Source: Strigamia acuminata (taxonomy: Eukaryota > Arthropoda > Chilopoda > Geophilomorpha > Linotaeniidae). From it: a stretch of 64,000 nucleotides of DNA. Location: assembly GCA_949358305.1 (NCBI GenBank), contig OX442314.1, forward strand, positions 1,178,001-1,242,000, written 5' to 3'. Under the pieces are notes generated by a model. The model searched no databases. It was not told the origin of the DNA and was given only the letters and a program-made list of their open reading frames with translations. This document shows positions 10,971 to 21,096 of the stretch, piece after piece. The number at the start of each line of letters is the position of its first letter. Within the stretch, counting starts at the first letter, position 1. Both the position numbers and the translations under genes were made by a program.

Positions 10971-11272
10971 TTTATTTTGATTGTTTTATGTGTTTTTCAG
11001 TATCAGGTGCATTCATTAACGCATAAACGGTCGTTTAAACACTTTAAAAGAGGTTTTGAACGAGATTTTCGGTTATTATTATTATTATTTGAGTCAGATC
11101 GACGCCACTACGATGTAAGGTGAGCAATTTTGTACCAGTTATTTTTTGTTTACGACTAAAGAAGAAGAAGAATGATACTTACGTGTATAGTTAGGCCTGG
11201 AAACAAAAATAAAAGCGAGGGCGAGGAAACAATGCAGGTCGCTTATTCTCAAAATCCGTGAAATCGTTCCAC

Positions 11273-11305
<33 letters not shown>

Positions 11306-11643
11306 ATATAATAACAATAATATTGCAACTAAAATAATCAAAAAGGATGAGAACGATATAGAACGACGGTCATCTCACAACTTTTGGCTCACATTTCCAA
11401 ATCTAGGCCTGAAAGCCTATTCCGGGTTCTTCTTGCAACAAATGTTTTTTTGACTTATTTGACTTTTCGACCACTCTGTTTTAATTGACAGCTCGAACTG
11501 ATCGTATCAATTTTCCAGGTGAACATTCGAATAATTCGTGCAAAACCCGTTCTAACTTTCCGTTTCATTTCGATCACAGAGTGGAACAGTTATGGATATC
11601 AGCAGAAAAGCACACTGATTTCTTAATTTAAGAAAGAAAAACG
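10971..11643. other. Upstream region of the RNF216-like gene; AT-rich, with microsatellite
   Basis: No gene is supported. It holds ATT repeats near 11,075-11,092 and an (AAT)n microsatellite at about 11,272-11,304. Possible splice-like signals exist (AAG before GTGAGC near 11,120; TTTTCCAG near 11,518), so a 5' non-coding exon is possible but unproven. Confidence 0.5.
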
Positions 11644-14600
11644 ATGAAAAAGGTTAAATTTTTTAAATCCGGCCACAGCAGCGACGATGACGACGAAGAC
11701 GGAGCCGATGACACCACCGACGACGATGACAACGAAGACGAAGACGGAGACGGAGACAACGACGACATTTCGTACTTTCCCGGGATGATAGCAGTTCCGC
11801 CTGCGCCACACGACGCAGTTGAAGAAAACAGCGACGACGACGACGACAACATAGCGAACCGTCCGTACCTTCCTGGTATGATCGCCGTTACTCCCGTGCC
11901 ACAGCACACGGTTGAAGTAAACGACATCACAGAAGTATTTCGTCCTAAATTAATCTAAACTATCAAACAAAATAATTAAAATGGAATTAATTTGTATGTA
12001 GGATGTGAATTATATCATTAACGGGCTTCGAGTGGTTCACCCGAACTTCTTGGTGGATCGGAACGAAGTTTATGCGATGGTTGGAGCCGTGGATCCGAAT
12101 CCCAACAGAAGAAACATCGTAATCCATCGGTTGATCACCAAATGGCTGGAGCAACCCGCACAAGCGCCGTTGCGCATCCCGGAAGAAAAACAACCGAACA
12201 AGTTCAACGATTTGATCAACGATGTTGAGGTCGTGAGCAGATTCGTCCCGAACAAGAGCCGGGAGGAAATCCTCGCGTATCTGGAGGCGCATCACGGGAA
12301 TGCAAACCGGGTGCGCGTAGTCATCGGCGAGTTGCTCGATATGAAGGGGATGGCGTCGTCTCCAGTGACGAATGAAGCCCCGAATTCCGGGAATAACGGG
12401 CCGGAAGCAATCGCGTCCTCTTCGACGGAAAAGAATAACAATGTGTCGGCGACGATGGAAAAAGTCAACTTGATTTCAGAGCTCTTTCCGGACGCTGATC
12501 CCGAATACCTGCGCACTTTTTTGGAGAGATGGAAGAACGATGTGAATTACATAAACGCGACGGTTAACGGGTGGTTGGAAAGTCGTTCGTATCCCAAGTT
12601 GGCCGAAGCTCAAAAGGCGGCGGTCAAGCGGAAATTTGTCGAAAGGTTTTCTACTTATTTTGTCCATGTTATTTCGTTTTTAGTGTTTCTACGAACAAAC
12701 CGTTTTTAATGGCTTTTTCATGATTTGTCGTTGTTTGTATTGATTTTTGTCATCATTTTGCACTGAATTTGTTTTGCAGCAAGTTCAGCGTTGAGGAATT
12801 CCTGGAGATGTTCCCAGACCCGGAGAACTACTTCAAAAACAACGACCGAGTCGTGAGTGCGTCGTACAGGTTGCACGTTGAATGCTTCGTCAGTAACCAG
12901 TTCCGATACGCGTACAAAAACGATTTGACGCAAGTGATGGAGAAACACCGTTTCCACCTCACGCCCATCATGAAAGAGATGAATGCGCTCTGGAACGTTT
13001 CGCCCACTGACGGTGAATTCATCAAACAAATAATTAACAAATTGTGACTACCCAGTCTGATCAAGGGCAACCAAGGGTCAAGATACCCTGGGGTGGGACG
13101 CATGCTCACGTAAATAAAGACAAGAGACTCCAGATTGTTGGGTTTGGTGACCTTTAATCCGTTGTCTAGTGGTTGGAGATCTACCGTCTAACTGGCCAAT
13201 ATTTTGGTCATAAATTTCTTTTAATGATGAGGTTATTGTTGTTTTATTTACTTTATTTTAGCATTATTAAGTCTAATATTAGGCTTAATACTACTAAATA
13301 ACAAGTGGAATTAGAAAGTCGCCTGCGCAGAATGGGATGCGCAGTAGGAATTTAGCATCAAGATACCGGGCTTACCACGCGGTTATTGGGCAGTGTGTGT
13401 CAGTGACACTTTGTACCTTTGGGTGGAAACAAAATAATCAACTTACTTGATTAATTCGATTAATTACAGAACCATTAATCAAGAAAAGGAGGGAGAACTT
13501 GAGGAAAAAGAAGGTGAGGAGTCCCTTGAAATTGATGCCGCAACAAATCGACGAACTCTTTTACAAAGAGAAGTTGTTTATCGAGATGGAAGACAGGATC
13601 ATTCGTACAGTTTAGAAAGCAAAAATCGTGTCGTGCAATTACGAGTCATTTCTTTTCTAGAATACAAGAAGGACAAGGAGGCGGAACGTCTGAGTAAAAT
13701 CGAAGTGGCGAAGGCCAACGACGAACTGATGGAGTGCAGTTGCTGCTTCGAGGACGAAGTGCTCTTGGAGGACATGCTGCAGTGCACGGACGGGCACTTG
13801 TTCTGCAGATCGTGCATCCGGCGCCACGCCGAGGTGCACATCGGCCAGGGCAATTACCACTTCCCGTGCCTCGACCCGTACTGCGAACGCGAGTTCCCGC
13901 CCGTCGTCCTGCAGAGTGTTTTACCACCCAATGTGTTTTCTAACGTCGTACGCAAGATGCAGGAGGAGGAGATCCGGCGCGCCGACATCCCGGATCTCGA
14001 GTCGTGTCCTCACTGCTCGTTCTGCGCCATCATTCCGGACGCGGACCTCAAGATCTTCCGCTGCCTCAACCCGGAATGTCTCAAAGTGACGTGCAGGTGA
14101 CGTAGAAATGAAAAAAGGAATAAATGAAATGCTAATTTAGTTTATGAATGAAGGTTGTGCAAGGAACCGAACCACCTCCCGCTGCGCTGCGACGAGATTG
14201 AGCAGAAACCGGAAGTGCAGTTCCGCACCTACGTAGAGGACCAGATGACGGACGCGTTGGTGCGCACGTGTCCCAAATGCAAGCGGCCCATCGTTAAAGA
14301 ACACGGCTGCAACAAAATGACGTGCACGTGCGGCCAGATCTTCTGCTACGTGTGTCGCGAGGCCATCAAGGACTACACGCATTTCGACAACGGAAAGTGA
14401 GTTAATGATTCAAATGGAATGCCAATTAATGAATTAATGCAACTTCAGGTGTCCCAAATTCTCGAACGACGCCGAAATGCATCGGCTGGAGGTAGAGGAG
14501 GGCGCCAAGAAGGCGAAACAAGAGTACATCGAGTCCCATCCGGAAGCGCAGGCGGTCGAGCTGCGCCACGACCCGACCAAAACACCGTTCGCGGCCGTGC

Positions 14601-15064
14601 AGAAGTCCCAGCAACAGTGCGCGCAGGGCTTCATGCCCATGGTCAACGAGCGTGGCCAAATCGCCTTCCAGCGACTCATGCAGCAGCAGCAAGCCCAAGC
14701 CCAACGGATGGCCGCCGCCAACGCCAATGCCAATGCCATTATCCGACCAGTACAACCTGCGCCGAGGAATCCGCCCAGGCCTCCGCCCAGACTCCCGCCC
14801 AGGGCCTTGCCCAGGACCATGCCCATGCTCTTGCCCAGACCCCCGCCGAGGGCCTTGCCAAGGCTTCCGCTCTGGCCTCTGCTCAGGCCTCCGCCCAGGA
14901 CCCTGCCCGTGCTCCCGCCCAGACCCCCACCGAGAACTCTGCTCAGGCCGGTTGCACCAGCGACACAAGCGGCGGACAACGCAGGTACTCGTCGTTTCGT
15001 TCGTGCGTCCAATTAACGACAACAATTCAATTTGACAGGCAAAAAGAACAACCGGAAGAAGTGA
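11644..15064 (+). CDS. RNF216: RNF216/TRIAD3-like RBR E3 ubiquitin-protein ligase
   Basis: RBR ligase, which passes ubiquitin from an E2 through a catalytic cysteine. Exons read from GT-AG borders with consistent phases: 11,644-11,934; 12,002-12,645; 12,780-13,012; 13,470-13,604; 13,661-14,096; 14,154-14,396; 14,449-14,984; 15,039-15,064. They sum to 848 codons including the stop. The N-terminus is very acidic with a duplicated Y-(F/L)-PGMIAV motif. Exon 2 holds three CUE/UBA-like repeats, and exon 3 a conserved RNF216 helical region. RING1 starts at CSCC (about 13,738), then IBR, then RING2 with the active-site segment HGCNKMTC near 14,302. A proline/arginine-rich tail follows, as in vertebrate RNF216. 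AATAAA lies at 15,235. The exon 4 frame was chosen because it gives the RNF216-like LLP-QQ-EF/LFY region and joins in phase on both sides. Confidence 0.9.
14750..14950 (+). repeat. Pro/Arg-coding minisatellite inside RNF216
   Basis: Short repeats of about 12 bp (variants of CCCAGGCCTCCG) encode a run of PPR and LPR units in the gene frame. The low-complexity sequence is open in other frames too, giving false reading frames of Ala-Gln and Pro-Gly type. Length variation is likely. Confidence 0.75.
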
Positions 15065-15328
15065 GGCAACTCGTCGTCGTCGTCGTTCATTTTTCTCTTT
15101 GGCATCCGAGGACGTTGTGAACACAAACATTCTTCATTGTTTGTTCTTTGAAATCGTTGGATTGATTGTTTGATTGGTCGTCGTGTACATAAACAGAAAT
15201 TCTATTTTACTTCTCACTTTTATTTTAAATTCATAATAAATGACCGTGAACTCGATTTGGAATTTGACTTTATAATTATTTACATGATTAGCAATTCACA
15301 TCTTCTCAATTCAATTTGATTTCTGCAG

Positions 15329-15531
15329 AAGAAGAAGAAGAAGACTTTCAGAGCGATATTTCGTTCGATGCGTGGAACTCGTACATCGATTCAACAGCGT
15401 CCGAGTGCGAATGTAGCGACGAGCAAAGTTGGTGTCGCTCGGACGAGAATGTTTCGTACGCCTCCTGTCGCGTCGACGACTCCGACTCCGACTATAGCGA
15501 CAACAACTTTGTTCTCAATAAAATCAAATAG
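15329..15531 (+). CDS. RNF216: Candidate alternative last exon of RNF216, acidic tail
   Basis: A TTTCTGCAG acceptor at 15,320-15,328 opens a 203-nt exon that joins in phase with the donor at 14,984, the same donor used for the short basic exon at 15,039. It encodes a Glu run, then about 60 residues rich in Ser, Asp, Glu and Cys, ending NKIK, with its own AATAAA at 15,517. The full protein would have 906 residues instead of 847. The composition echoes the acidic first exon. Splicing is inferred from frame and site fit; it could instead be part of a separate gene. Confidence 0.65.
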
Positions 15532-15639
15532 ACAAATGTAAAACGATAAATGGATGGACTGCTTTATTTACTAGACCTTTACTAACAAAACAACCTGCAA
15601 GTAAAGAGAAGAAATCGAGCATCTTCACATTACATCATT

Positions 15640-16089
15640 AGACGTGTGTCGTATGTAGATCTGGGACGAACATATTTGTGGATTTTGTCTGAAATTAAAC
15701 AGTTTTGATGCAGAAATCAATATTTATCATTTATTTTCAACAAATGGAACTGTAAAGAAAATTTTGAATTTATTCAACAGATGGAGCTACTGTGGCAAAC
15801 CTGGTAGCAGTTTAATGAGTTTCAGCATTTCCTGCATCAAAAATTAAACATTAAATAATGGTGCTGCAAAATAAAAATGTTTGTTTGGTCAATAGCAAAT
15901 TGTTGTGACTTGTTTGATGTAGATGGATTAAATAAATGTTTGTTCACTTGTTATTGCAGTAACTGTAGTTGAAAACTATAACAAAAGCAGAAATTTAAGA
16001 AATAAAAATTTATAAGCATCAGGTTCAAAACTGCATTAACAGACAAAACCAAATAAAAATTTGTCACTATTAAATGGAAGCAAATACAA
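15640..16089 (+). repeat. Duplicated 3' flank of the LRR-like gene family (copy 1)
   Basis: About 400 bp strongly similar to the sequence after L2 (32,500-32,900) and, in part, after L1 (29,120-29,330). Landmarks are GTGTCGTATGTAGATC, ATTTTCAACAAATGGAACT and GGTGCTGCAAAATAAAAATG. It shows the family spread by duplicating segments larger than the coding part. Confidence 0.8.
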
Positions 16090-16606
16090 CAAAATGCTTA
16101 AGAAGACAATTCGGCAACATGCATCGTCCAGCTGCCACTCTTCGAGTTTGTTGACAATGGAACCACGGAAGATTTTCTGAGAAAACTGCGGCAAAAAACT
16201 CCACACAGGAGCTGGACATAAGCGGCTCACGTGTCCTCAAGTTTCCAGAACAGACATAACCCCGAATATCTTCACCCTCAAATTGCTGCACAGTTTGACG
16301 AAATTCAAGAAGTTGCACAAGTTGTACGTCGACATGCGTTATGACTCGGACGTGAAAATAGCGGAGCAAAATGATATGTTTGATCGAGTTTGTTTGCGCG
16401 ATTTGCGGTTTGATAAATTGGTGAAATTTTCCCCATATGACAGCACAGATCGTTGAGTTAGTTCTGGTTATTTGTTTGAGTTGTTAGACATGTGTCCCAA
16501 ACTGGAGATTCTCGTTCTTTTGCAGTGCTCAGACTTCAGTAACAAAATTGCGCACGAGTTGGCCGACGTGTTGGACGTTCTTGTAAATCAGATTGCAGAA
16601 AGAAAC
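16090..16606 (+). pseudogene. L0: decayed LRR-like family member, cut by Gypsy-2
   Basis: Matches the last exon of L2: the parts around GCACAGTTTGACGAAATTCAAGAAG, GAGCAAAATGATATGTTTGATCGAG and the C-terminal CPKLEILVLLQCSDFSNKIAHELA. An internal segment is deleted, there are frameshifts and a stop (TGA after ACAGATCGT), and no first exons are found. The 5' LTR of Gypsy-2 starts at 16,607 inside the C-terminal region. Confidence 0.85.
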
Positions 16607-17229
16607 TGTGACCGGCTGCCCGCTCAGTCCGCTCACTTGCCTGCAACACACGGCGCTTCCACGGCTTTCGCGCACCTCGTGTGTTTCTCGCGCGCACCTG
16701 TTGCGGACCCCCGCACCAGGTGGAGCTGATGGTCGTTGGCCCGGCCAATTGGGAACCGGAAGTGCCCCTTCCGGAAGTGGTGGGCCCCGCAGAGGCCCAA
16801 GAGAGTTCTCTAACTTCCAGCATGGCGAACGGTCGCTTCCACGATCGCTCTTCCACGCTGGCGGCAATGACGAATCCAGTTGGCGTAGCGACTCTGTCGC
16901 CCGCCGGGACTTGATAGTCCACGTTCCCCATGTCCGTCCTGCGTTCTCCGTGAACGTAGCGGCGACATGGCTAAACGGTATTCCGACCACGTGTGTCATG
17001 GCGGCCATTGGCCGCCGTGCCACGCGGTCTTGTTAGGGACGGCTGTTCGCAGCCGTCGCATTGGGAAATGCACTGGGAGACACCACATCATACCCCTAGA
17101 CATCAATAAAGCTTACCTTAAACTAAACTTGTGTCTCTTGTGTATTTCGGAGTGAATTCTATCGTGTGTGTTGTGTCCAGCGCCTCGTGGCTCTCCCCCG
17201 ACCACGTGGCGACCGTCCAAACACTCACA
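16607..17229 (+). repeat. Gypsy-2 5' LTR
   Basis: 623 bp from TGTGACCGGC to CACTCACA. AATAAA is at about 17,104, near the place expected for the end of R. Chance frames of 131-164 codons in it recur in the other LTR and are not genes. Confidence 0.95.
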
Positions 17230-19471
17230 ATTGTGGGCCCGTCCTGGATCTTGAACTCTTTGCGATTTTTTTTTTCTATTTTCTGGTTGAGTTGATAACT
17301 CAACATTGAATGAAATTTTTCGATCAAAAAGGGGGAAATTTCTTTGGTCATGGTTGTGATAGGGAATCAGCAGGCGAAACGGCCGCTAATCGCTGATTTT
17401 GGACCCTAACTTGACAAAAATTGGTGGCTGTGCATGTCCAGCTTGCCTGGGTACTGGCAAGCCGGGACTTACATTGGCCACACTTTCCAACGGTCTTCTA
17501 TTCCTTTCTAGCTTAGCCTAAAAAACTGAGTGGTTGGGAGGGGAATACAATTCCAAACCTTCTTTATTATTTTTATTTCTTGGTGCGCAGCCCAAGTAAA
17601 AGTAATGGAACAGTCTGCAGCGTATTCAAACTCGATTAGTGGAGGAGGCGCGCTGGTGGCCACCAGCAACCCAATTCCCACGGGGGAGAAGCGGTCATAT
17701 TCTAATTGCCACGCTGCAATCGCTGGTTCCATTATGGGCCGGGCGAGGAGGCGATGTTGAACTGAGCTTTGAGTGACACCAAACTTCTTGTAGGACGTTT
17801 AGTCGCTTGGATGCAGGTTGCTAGCTTAGTGGTCGCTGGCGCGGGAACAGTCACGTGCGGTGAGTTGGCGTGTAGTTGGACCCGAGTAGCAGCGAAGTGT
17901 CCGCACACATGGGAAGACTGCCTTGATTTTTGTTGCAACTCATAATTTATGAGTTGCGTTGTGGCTGCTCGAGGCGCTCATCCGGGTTCACATCGGTCAT
18001 AATCCTACCCTGTCCCGTGTACTGGTTGGAAACAGTTGCAAGTTGGATACAACCCTAGAACTGTGGAAAATTGGGACACGGACAGCAGGGAGAGCTGCCG
18101 GAGGTACGGGGAAACCAATGGTGAAGTGCTCAACTGACACAGAGAGTTCGTTAGGGCGTAGGAACGATATCTGTGCATTCAGGTAGCTACCAACTTTGAA
18201 AAGAGATTGGGAATCTAGCCTGTAACTTTTGCTTCTGAATTTTATTCACCTTCATTGGATTTTCAAGTTGTTTCAGCTTGTTTTCGAGGACTGTGCTCGA
18301 ACCACAGTTTTGGACAATCTCTACAATTTGGAAGTTTGTTTTTATTTTACAACCTTTTTTTGTTTTTTCACTTTATCTTCGATTTTTTTTTCCCTATCTA
18401 TGATTTTCATGGTTCTTTGGGACGCCACACCGGACAGTAGACATCGTTGTAACTGAATACACGTGTTTCATGACCTGGAGGTAGACAGCACCAAATAGAA
18501 GGTGACATGGCTTTAAGTTGGCAGCTGAAGGGTGGGCCCCCAAAGCAACTAGGGACAGGAGATGCATTTCCTTCTTACTTTAAGTGCAGCTGACTGTCCC
18601 ACAAAAAACACCATTTCATTGGGATGAACAGACATCTCAGTGTAGGCACGTTTCTGTCGAAAGGCAGCCTCGTGCAGACTGGAATGAGTCTCCGAAAGGG
18701 GTGAGCGGGCGCGTTTGTTGGTCTCTTGGGGCAGAAGAAGAGATTGCAACAATATCCCCGTAATGTAAATATCTGAAAAAACCTTCTGCTAAAAATTGGA
18801 ACTTTTTGAGTGTATTTTATATTAAAAACACCCAGTATTTTGTGATTTTTTATTCATTTTCTTGTCTTTCTTCTCTGTTTTTCAATGTTGCTGTGCAATA
18901 AAGAAACGGTTTTGTCTGCGCGCTAGCGCGGTTAGCTTTCTATTGTTGGAAACGACGATGGAAATCTCTGGTTTGAAAATTTAGAAGTTCTTTGGACACG
19001 ATTTCGTACCTTTTTTGGGCACAAAAGTCATGTTCTCATGGAATCAGACCATTTTGATCTGGTTCTGAACTTCTAGTTCCAAACCGAAAAATCACTATTG
19101 TTTTTTCAAAAAGTGTTGTTTTTTCTGCAGAAATGTAGGAATTGGAACATTAAAACGGTCGAAATTTTGTTTTTATTTAAAAATCAAACATGGCGACTGG
19201 AAAGACAATAGAAAAACATGTGGAAATCTCGGAATTTTCGAGAATGATTGGAATTTCAAATTTCGACATTTTCTTGGAACTCTGGGAAATCAATTCTATG
19301 AATTAATCCAAATTTTCTACCAATGGGAAACCAGGGGGGGGAAGTGACATCACTAATCCCTCTCTCAGAAATGGCTACTTGAGCCTAATCTCCTGTCTCC
19401 TCATTGGTCGTGACTTAATTCCACTTGTTCACTTTGCAAGCTGCGGTCCTGCTTTTGGTCACATTGTGTCA
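17230..19471 (+). other. Gypsy-2 leader with primer-binding-site-like start
   Basis: Starts ATTGTGGGCCCGTCCTGGAT, which resembles tRNA-Pro-type primer sites (GGGCTCGTCCGGGAT class) with mismatches, so the primer is uncertain. The remaining 2.2 kb has no convincing gene. A perfect 11-bp-arm palindrome is at 17,935-17,957. A leader this long may hold packaging or translation signals, but none was recognised. Confidence 0.6.
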
Positions 19472-21073
19472 ATGCCAGCGACCAGAACTGGTAAGACCAC
19501 GTGGGACTCTCCTGCACCTAATTCTTCCACACCCGCAACGGATTCAGACTTGAACGACTCGGATAATAATTCGATTGCTTCTTCAAACGACAATATGTCA
19601 GTCCCTAAAGTTAAATTGTTGGATCAAGCGATGCTTGAAACAACTTGCAACGTCTTTAATCTAGTTATTGATGATATGACGACCTACGAAGTGTGGGAAG
19701 ACACGCTTCTGAAAGTAGCCGATCACTTGGTGGAACTCCAAGACAAATCGGATAGCACTATGCGTCAATTAACGCAAACGCGCACGGAATTCGGTGATAT
19801 TAGCGACCGGTTAACTCATGCTTTGCAGGAGTTAGACTCTGCGAAATTATCGAATGAAAGCTTGTTGAAGATGATAGCTAGTCAAAAGGCTATCGTCGAC
19901 AGCGTGGTGGCGGCCGGACAGTCGAATTTGAGGGCACAATCTGCAATCTCAAACACGATTTCTTCCACCGCAACAACACCAGTTGCTGGAGCCGCTCCAG
20001 GCGCAACGCCTACGACTGGTAATCCACTTTTCCTAGCTTGGGGAGACAAGTTTCTCCACAAGACTGACCAGGCTATGCCTGCTCCCAGGCCAATGGATGA
20101 AGTAGAGCTAAGTAAACGAGTCAAATCCATTGGAATTGAAGCGTTTGCAGGGGACAAGACGAAAGCTAAATCTTTCCTTATTGATTTAAAACGTTCTCTA
20201 CGCTTTGCTTTGCCTTATCTAAACCAAGTGCTCGCTGAGCATTTGTTTAAGTTTTTCCGAGGAGATGCGGCCACATGGTTCTCTTCTCATGCCAAAACGA
20301 ATTGGGAGGAATTCGAACATGAATTTATCACCCATTTTCGTCCGAGCGATGCGCTGCTTTTAGCAGAAATTGCTAAAACACAGCAACTGTCTCATGAGTC
20401 CGCCACCCAAGTGGTGATAAGACTCGAGAAGTTATATGCTCAATTGACTATTCCTGTGCACGAGAGCCAGCAAATTCAAAAAGTGCTGGCAATTCTGCGC
20501 CCAGCGGCCAAGAACATGGTCGCAAATGCCATTAATTTGGAGAACACTTGGGCGTCGCTCAGGAAAGCTTGCATTGCTACGGAGGCCGCGATTATAAATC
20601 AGGAAACTGTGACAAATGCAGCAATCATCGAGGCGGCAAAAACAGAAACTGTTACGCCAATTCAAAAAACCAACCAGCAAATGGTAACAATACCAAATGC
20701 TGCGGGTGGAGATAAACCGAAATTTGTTCCGTTTGGATTGAGAAATCCAAACAATAGAACACTGTTCCCTGCGCCTAAAAATGCTGCGATAGCAGCAACA
20801 AAGGCCGCAGAAGGCAACGAGAAGGCGCTAGTCCCGAGCAATAGGCTCAAAGACTATGCGACAAAACCAAGAGTTGGCGGTTGCTGGGGCTGCGGTGGCG
20901 CACACTTTGAACGGGATTGCCCCCTCAAGGTGGAAGCCGCCAAAGCAGCAATGGAAACAATCGCCGCTGCCCAACACAGCATGATGCAGGCTATGCTTGC
21001 AGCCAACGAGTTTGGTGGCTGGCCTGACATGTCGGGAAACGAGGAGTCGCAGTCGACAGAAACTCCCGAGTAA
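19472..21073 (+). CDS. gag: Gypsy-2 Gag
   Basis: 533 residues from ATG 19,472, chosen because the upstream part of the frame has no ATG. Order: a Ser/Asp-rich N-terminus; a coiled region; an Ala/Thr/Gly linker; a Retrotrans_gag capsid-like region at about 205-360 (AFAGDKTKAKSFLIDL, TWFSSHAKTNWEEFEHEF); and one zinc knuckle near residue 470, CWGCGGAHFERDC. The knuckle spacing is CX2CX3HX4C, one residue short of the usual X4. A -1 frameshift heptamer is 31 nt before the stop. Confidence 0.92.
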   Translation: MPATRTGKTTWDSPAPNSSTPATDSDLNDSDNNSIASSNDNMSVPKVKLLDQAMLETTCNVFNLVIDDMTTYEVWEDTLLKVADHLVELQDKSDSTMRQLTQTRTEFGDISDRLTHALQELDSAKLSNESLLKMIASQKAIVDSVVAAGQSNLRAQSAISNTISSTATTPVAGAAPGATPTTGNPLFLAWGDKFLHKTDQAMPAPRPMDEVELSKRVKSIGIEAFAGDKTKAKSFLIDLKRSLRFALPYLNQVLAEHLFKFFRGDAATWFSSHAKTNWEEFEHEFITHFRPSDALLLAEIAKTQQLSHESATQVVIRLEKLYAQLTIPVHESQQIQKVLAILRPAAKNMVANAINLENTWASLRKACIATEAAIINQETVTNAAIIEAAKTETVTPIQKTNQQMVTIPNAAGGDKPKFVPFGLRNPNNRTLFPAPKNAAIAATKAAEGNEKALVPSNRLKDYATKPRVGGCWGCGGAHFERDCPLKVEAAKAAMETIAAAQHSMMQAMLAANEFGGWPDMSGNEESQSTETPE

Positions 21074-21088
21074 CTGACGACTGCGCTC
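21034..21088 (+). promoter_or_regulatory. Gypsy-2 gag-pol -1 ribosomal frameshift signal
   Basis: Slippery heptamer G GGA AAC at 21,034-21,040 in the gag frame (tcG GGA AAC). Downstream, 21,048-21,055 pairs with 21,078-21,085 (8 bp), extended by 3 bp beyond a bulged T at 21,047. The spacer is 7 nt to the main stem. The -1 frame is open from the heptamer through the pol ATG at 21,097. This heptamer class works in several retroviruses. Function here is inferred. Confidence 0.82.
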
Positions 21089-21096
21089 TTACTATT

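Noticed and set aside
13160-13205. tRNA/SINE-like words (CTAGTGGTTGGAGATC) in the RNF216 intron, and CTAGTGGTCTGG near 10,860
   Set aside because: No B box, no cloverleaf and no poly(A) or repeat tail; similarity is too short.
14419-15130. Long frames in other phases and on the minus strand over the RNF216 tail (Ala-Gln and Gly-rich proteins)
   Set aside because: They are shadows of the Pro/Arg-coding minisatellite; the gene frame is fixed by splice phases.
16593-17036. Frames of 131-164 codons on both strands inside the Gypsy-2 LTR, repeated at 26,661-27,143
   Set aside because: They are identical in both LTRs, have no domain, and overlap each other on opposite strands; GC-rich LTR sequence explains them.
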